Positions 34,310-35,955 of a DNA stretch of 35,955 bases are shown here, piece after piece. The DNA comes from Rhodospirillales bacterium (lineage in GTDB: Bacteria; Pseudomonadota; Alphaproteobacteria; Acetobacterales; Acetobacteraceae). Where the stretch lies: the NCBI GenBank assembly GCA_028869595.1, contig JAGWRU010000094.1, forward strand, positions 1 through 35,955. Reading direction: 5' to 3'. The position numbers were made by a program, and so were the translations under genes. Within the stretch, counting starts at the first letter, position 1. Each line of letters opens with the position of its first letter. The notes beneath the pieces were generated by a model. That model was given only the letters and a program-made list of their open reading frames with translations. It was not told where the DNA came from and did no database searches.

Positions 34310-34326
34310 CTGATATAGCCTATCAG
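34310..34326. promoter_or_regulatory. Candidate LysR operator between regulator and MFS transporter
   Basis: CTGATATAGCCTATCAG is a perfect 6-bp inverted repeat with a 5-nt spacer, the geometry of a LysR box. A further CTGATAC half lies just to its left. The stretch is AT-rich against its surroundings and sits 34 bp upstream of the LysR start and 76 bp upstream of the MFS start. Confidence 0.5.
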
Positions 34327-34402
34327 ATAAATTCAATTTCACTGATGATCTACCCTGCCTATCCTTTCTGGCATGGCGCAACCGCGCCGGAAGGAGGCCG
34401 CC

Positions 34403-35608
34403 ATGCAGAGTGCCAGCCCACCCGCCGCGTCGGGCGCGCATCAACGGGGGGCGGCGTTGTGGCGCGGCACGCTGTCGGCTTTCTGCGCCAGCCTGATCGG
34501 CATCGGCCTGGCCCGCTTCGCCTACACGCCTCTGCTGCCGGCGATCATCGCCGCGCACTGGTTCGCCGCCGCTGCCGCCGCCTATCTCGGCGCGGCCAAT
34601 CTGGCCGGCTATCTGGCCGGGGCGCTGAGCGGGCGGGCAATCGCCGGCCGGTTGGGCACGCCAGCCACGCTGCGCGTCATGATGCTCGCCGCAACGGCGG
34701 CATTTTTCGCCTGCGGGTTTCCCTTGTCGTTTCTGTGGTTCTTTCTTTGGCGCTTCGCCGCCGGCCTGGCCGGCGGGGCGCTGATGGTGCTGGCCGCGCC
34801 CAGCGTGCTGGCCCATGTGCCGCCCGCCCGGCGCGGCGTGGTCGGCGGGGTGATCTTCATGGGGGTCGGCGCGGGCGTGGTGGCATCGGGCACGCTGGTG
34901 CCGCTGCTGCTGCGCCACGGGCTGCGCGCCACCTGGTTCGGGCTGGGCGGGCTGTCGCTGCTGCTTGCCGTGCTCGCCTGGGGCGGCTGGCCGCAGGAAG
35001 GCCCGGCGCCGACATCGCATGCCGCCGCGCCGCCGCTTCGCCTGCTGCGCGCGCTCTATGTGGAATATGGGCTGAACGCTGCCGGCTGGGTGCCGCATAT
35101 GATCTTCCTGGTCGATTTCGTCGCGCGCGGTCTGCACCAGGGCGTGGCGGCCGGCGCCGGCTACTGGGTGCTGTTCGGCATCGGCGCGACATGCGGTCCG
35201 GTGCTGGCCGGCCACATCGCCGACCGCATCGGCTTCGGCACCACCTTGCGTCTGGCCTTCGTGATCGAGGCGGTGGCGGTTGCGCTGCCCGCGTTGGGCC
35301 TGGGCACGCTTTGGTTGCTGGTCTCCAGCGTCGTGGTGGGGGCGTTCGTTACCGGCACCGTGCCGTTGGTGCTGGGGCGGATCGGCGAATTGCTGCCCCA
35401 CCATCCGGCCCGGCAGAAAGCCGCATGGAGCCGCGCCACCATCGCCTTCGCGCTGTTCCAGGCCGGTGCCGCCTATGGCTTGTCCTATGTCTTTGCCCGC
35501 ACCGGCGGCGCGTATCGGCTGCTGTTCGGCCTGGGGGCGGGCGCGATGGTGCTGGCGCTGGCGATCGACCTGATCGCCGCGGCCGGTCGCCGTACCAACG
35601 AGTTCTGA
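34403..35608 (+). CDS. YbfB/YjiJ family MFS transporter
   Basis: This 401-aa membrane protein belongs to the YbfB/YjiJ branch of the MFS family. The diagnostic opening is GTLSAFCASLIGIGLARFAYTPLLPAII, with the fixed GIGLARFAYTPLLP sequence, followed by AAYLGAANLAGYLAGAL. Around the middle are YGLNAAGWVPHMIFLVDFVARGL and GHIADRIGFGTTLR. About twelve helices are visible. The start at 34403 follows a perfect AAGGAGG at 34391-34397; an in-frame ATG at 34373 lacks a ribosome site. It is divergent from a LysR regulator and 13 bp ahead of an NTF2-like gene. The substrate is unknown. Confidence 0.93.
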   Translation: MQSASPPAASGAHQRGAALWRGTLSAFCASLIGIGLARFAYTPLLPAIIAAHWFAAAAAAYLGAANLAGYLAGALSGRAIAGRLGTPATLRVMMLAATAAFFACGFPLSFLWFFLWRFAAGLAGGALMVLAAPSVLAHVPPARRGVVGGVIFMGVGAGVVASGTLVPLLLRHGLRATWFGLGGLSLLLAVLAWGGWPQEGPAPTSHAAAPPLRLLRALYVEYGLNAAGWVPHMIFLVDFVARGLHQGVAAGAGYWVLFGIGATCGPVLAGHIADRIGFGTTLRLAFVIEAVAVALPALGLGTLWLLVSSVVVGAFVTGTVPLVLGRIGELLPHHPARQKAAWSRATIAFALFQAGAAYGLSYVFARTGGAYRLLFGLGAGAMVLALAIDLIAAAGRRTNEF

Positions 35609-35621
35609 ACAGGAGATCTCC

Positions 35622-35955
35622 GTGACCCCCAATCCCGACACGATCACCGGCCTGGAAACCCCGCGCGGCGACGGCAATGCGCGCGATGCGCTGATCGGCT
35701 TCTATCGCGCCTTTAACGGGCGCGATCTCGACGGGCTTGCCGCCAACTGGGCAGCGGCGGAGGCACCCAGCATGGATAACCCGATCGGCGGCATCCGGCG
35801 CGGCTGGCCGGCGATCCGCGACGCCTATGAAAGATTATTCAACGGCCGCGCCCGGGTGCAGGTGGCGTTTCACGATTTCACCGAAGCCGGTGGCGCCGAC
35901 TGGCATATTTTCGTCGGGCGGGAGAAGGGGATGTGCGAAACGGTGGATGCACGGC
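35622..35955 (+). CDS. SnoaL/NTF2-like protein (partial, cut by window end)
   Basis: The first 111 codons of a SnoaL-like, cone-shaped alpha+beta barrel protein are present. The pattern is ARDALIGFYRAFNGRDLDGLAANWA, then SMDNPIGGIRRGWPAIRDAYERLF, then VQVAFHDFTEAGGADWHIFVGREKG. The fold usually serves as a small-molecule pocket in hydrolases, isomerases or unassigned enzymes. The start is a GTG at 35622 with AGGAG 7 nt upstream. It sits 13 bp after the YbfB/YjiJ transporter stop, so it is likely cotranscribed with it. The 3' end lies beyond the window. Confidence 0.85.
   Translation, partial: MTPNPDTITGLETPRGDGNARDALIGFYRAFNGRDLDGLAANWAAAEAPSMDNPIGGIRRGWPAIRDAYERLFNGRARVQVAFHDFTEAGGADWHIFVGREKGMCETVDAR

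Noticed and set aside
33395-35677. Long minus-strand extension of the LysR frame past its ATG
   Set aside because: The upstream part is antisense to the YbfB/YjiJ gene. The LysR domain starts at the ATG at 34276, which has its own ribosome site.

Overview
The window is GC-rich, densely packed bacterial DNA with many 4-base ATGA stop/start overlaps and several GTG or TTG starts backed by good ribosome binding sites. A UPF0262 gene, an alphaproteobacterial family, together with the Urt/Ure layout and TRAP transport points to an alphaproteobacterium. Acetobacteraceae/Rhodospirillales is my guess, not shown. I see no rRNA, tRNA, CRISPR array, insertion sequence or phage gene. This reads as chromosomal metabolic and accessory DNA.

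Region 1 (1-10512, minus strand) is one long urea unit in the order urtA-B-C-D-E-ureD-A-B-C-E-F-G: high-affinity urea ABC uptake, then nickel urease and its maturation proteins. It is cut off inside ureG at the window edge. A near-consensus sigma-54 (-24/-12) promoter lies upstream of urtA, and a strong hairpin sits between urtA and urtB.

Region 2 (10660-18233) holds smaller units: an O-antigen-ligase-like membrane protein, a CysK-type cysteine synthase divergent from a rhodanese, a minus-strand run DUF983 - UPF0262 - mtnA - DUF2272 lipoprotein, and a hydantoin/Asp-Glu-type racemase convergent with an N-carbamoyl-D-amino-acid hydrolase.

Region 3 (18234-22321) holds prpD-prpC of the 2-methylcitrate cycle with a textbook terminator, then a Lys/Ala-repeat histone H1-like gene preceded by a possible coupled small ORF and followed by another clear terminator.

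Region 4 (22455-24929) is a tautomerase-DUF4865 pair divergent from a LysR regulator and an FMN-binding split-barrel protein. Two palindromes lie in the shared control region.

Region 5 (24959-33215) is the most interesting part. A GntR/FCD regulator is divergent from a five-gene operon: enolase-superfamily acid-sugar dehydratase, gluconate-5-dehydrogenase-like SDR, Tat-exported TRAP binding protein, fused TRAP DctQM permease and an atypical 2-hydroxyacid dehydrogenase. A 16-bp palindrome overlaps the predicted -35 box of this operon. A 15/16 copy with the same 17-nt spacing to a -10 box lies 7.5 kb away, in front of an MFS transporter. I infer one regulon for uptake and catabolism of an unidentified sugar acid.

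Region 6 (33395-35955) is a LysR regulator divergent from a YbfB/YjiJ-type MFS gene and a truncated SnoaL/NTF2-like gene, with a LysR-type palindrome between them.
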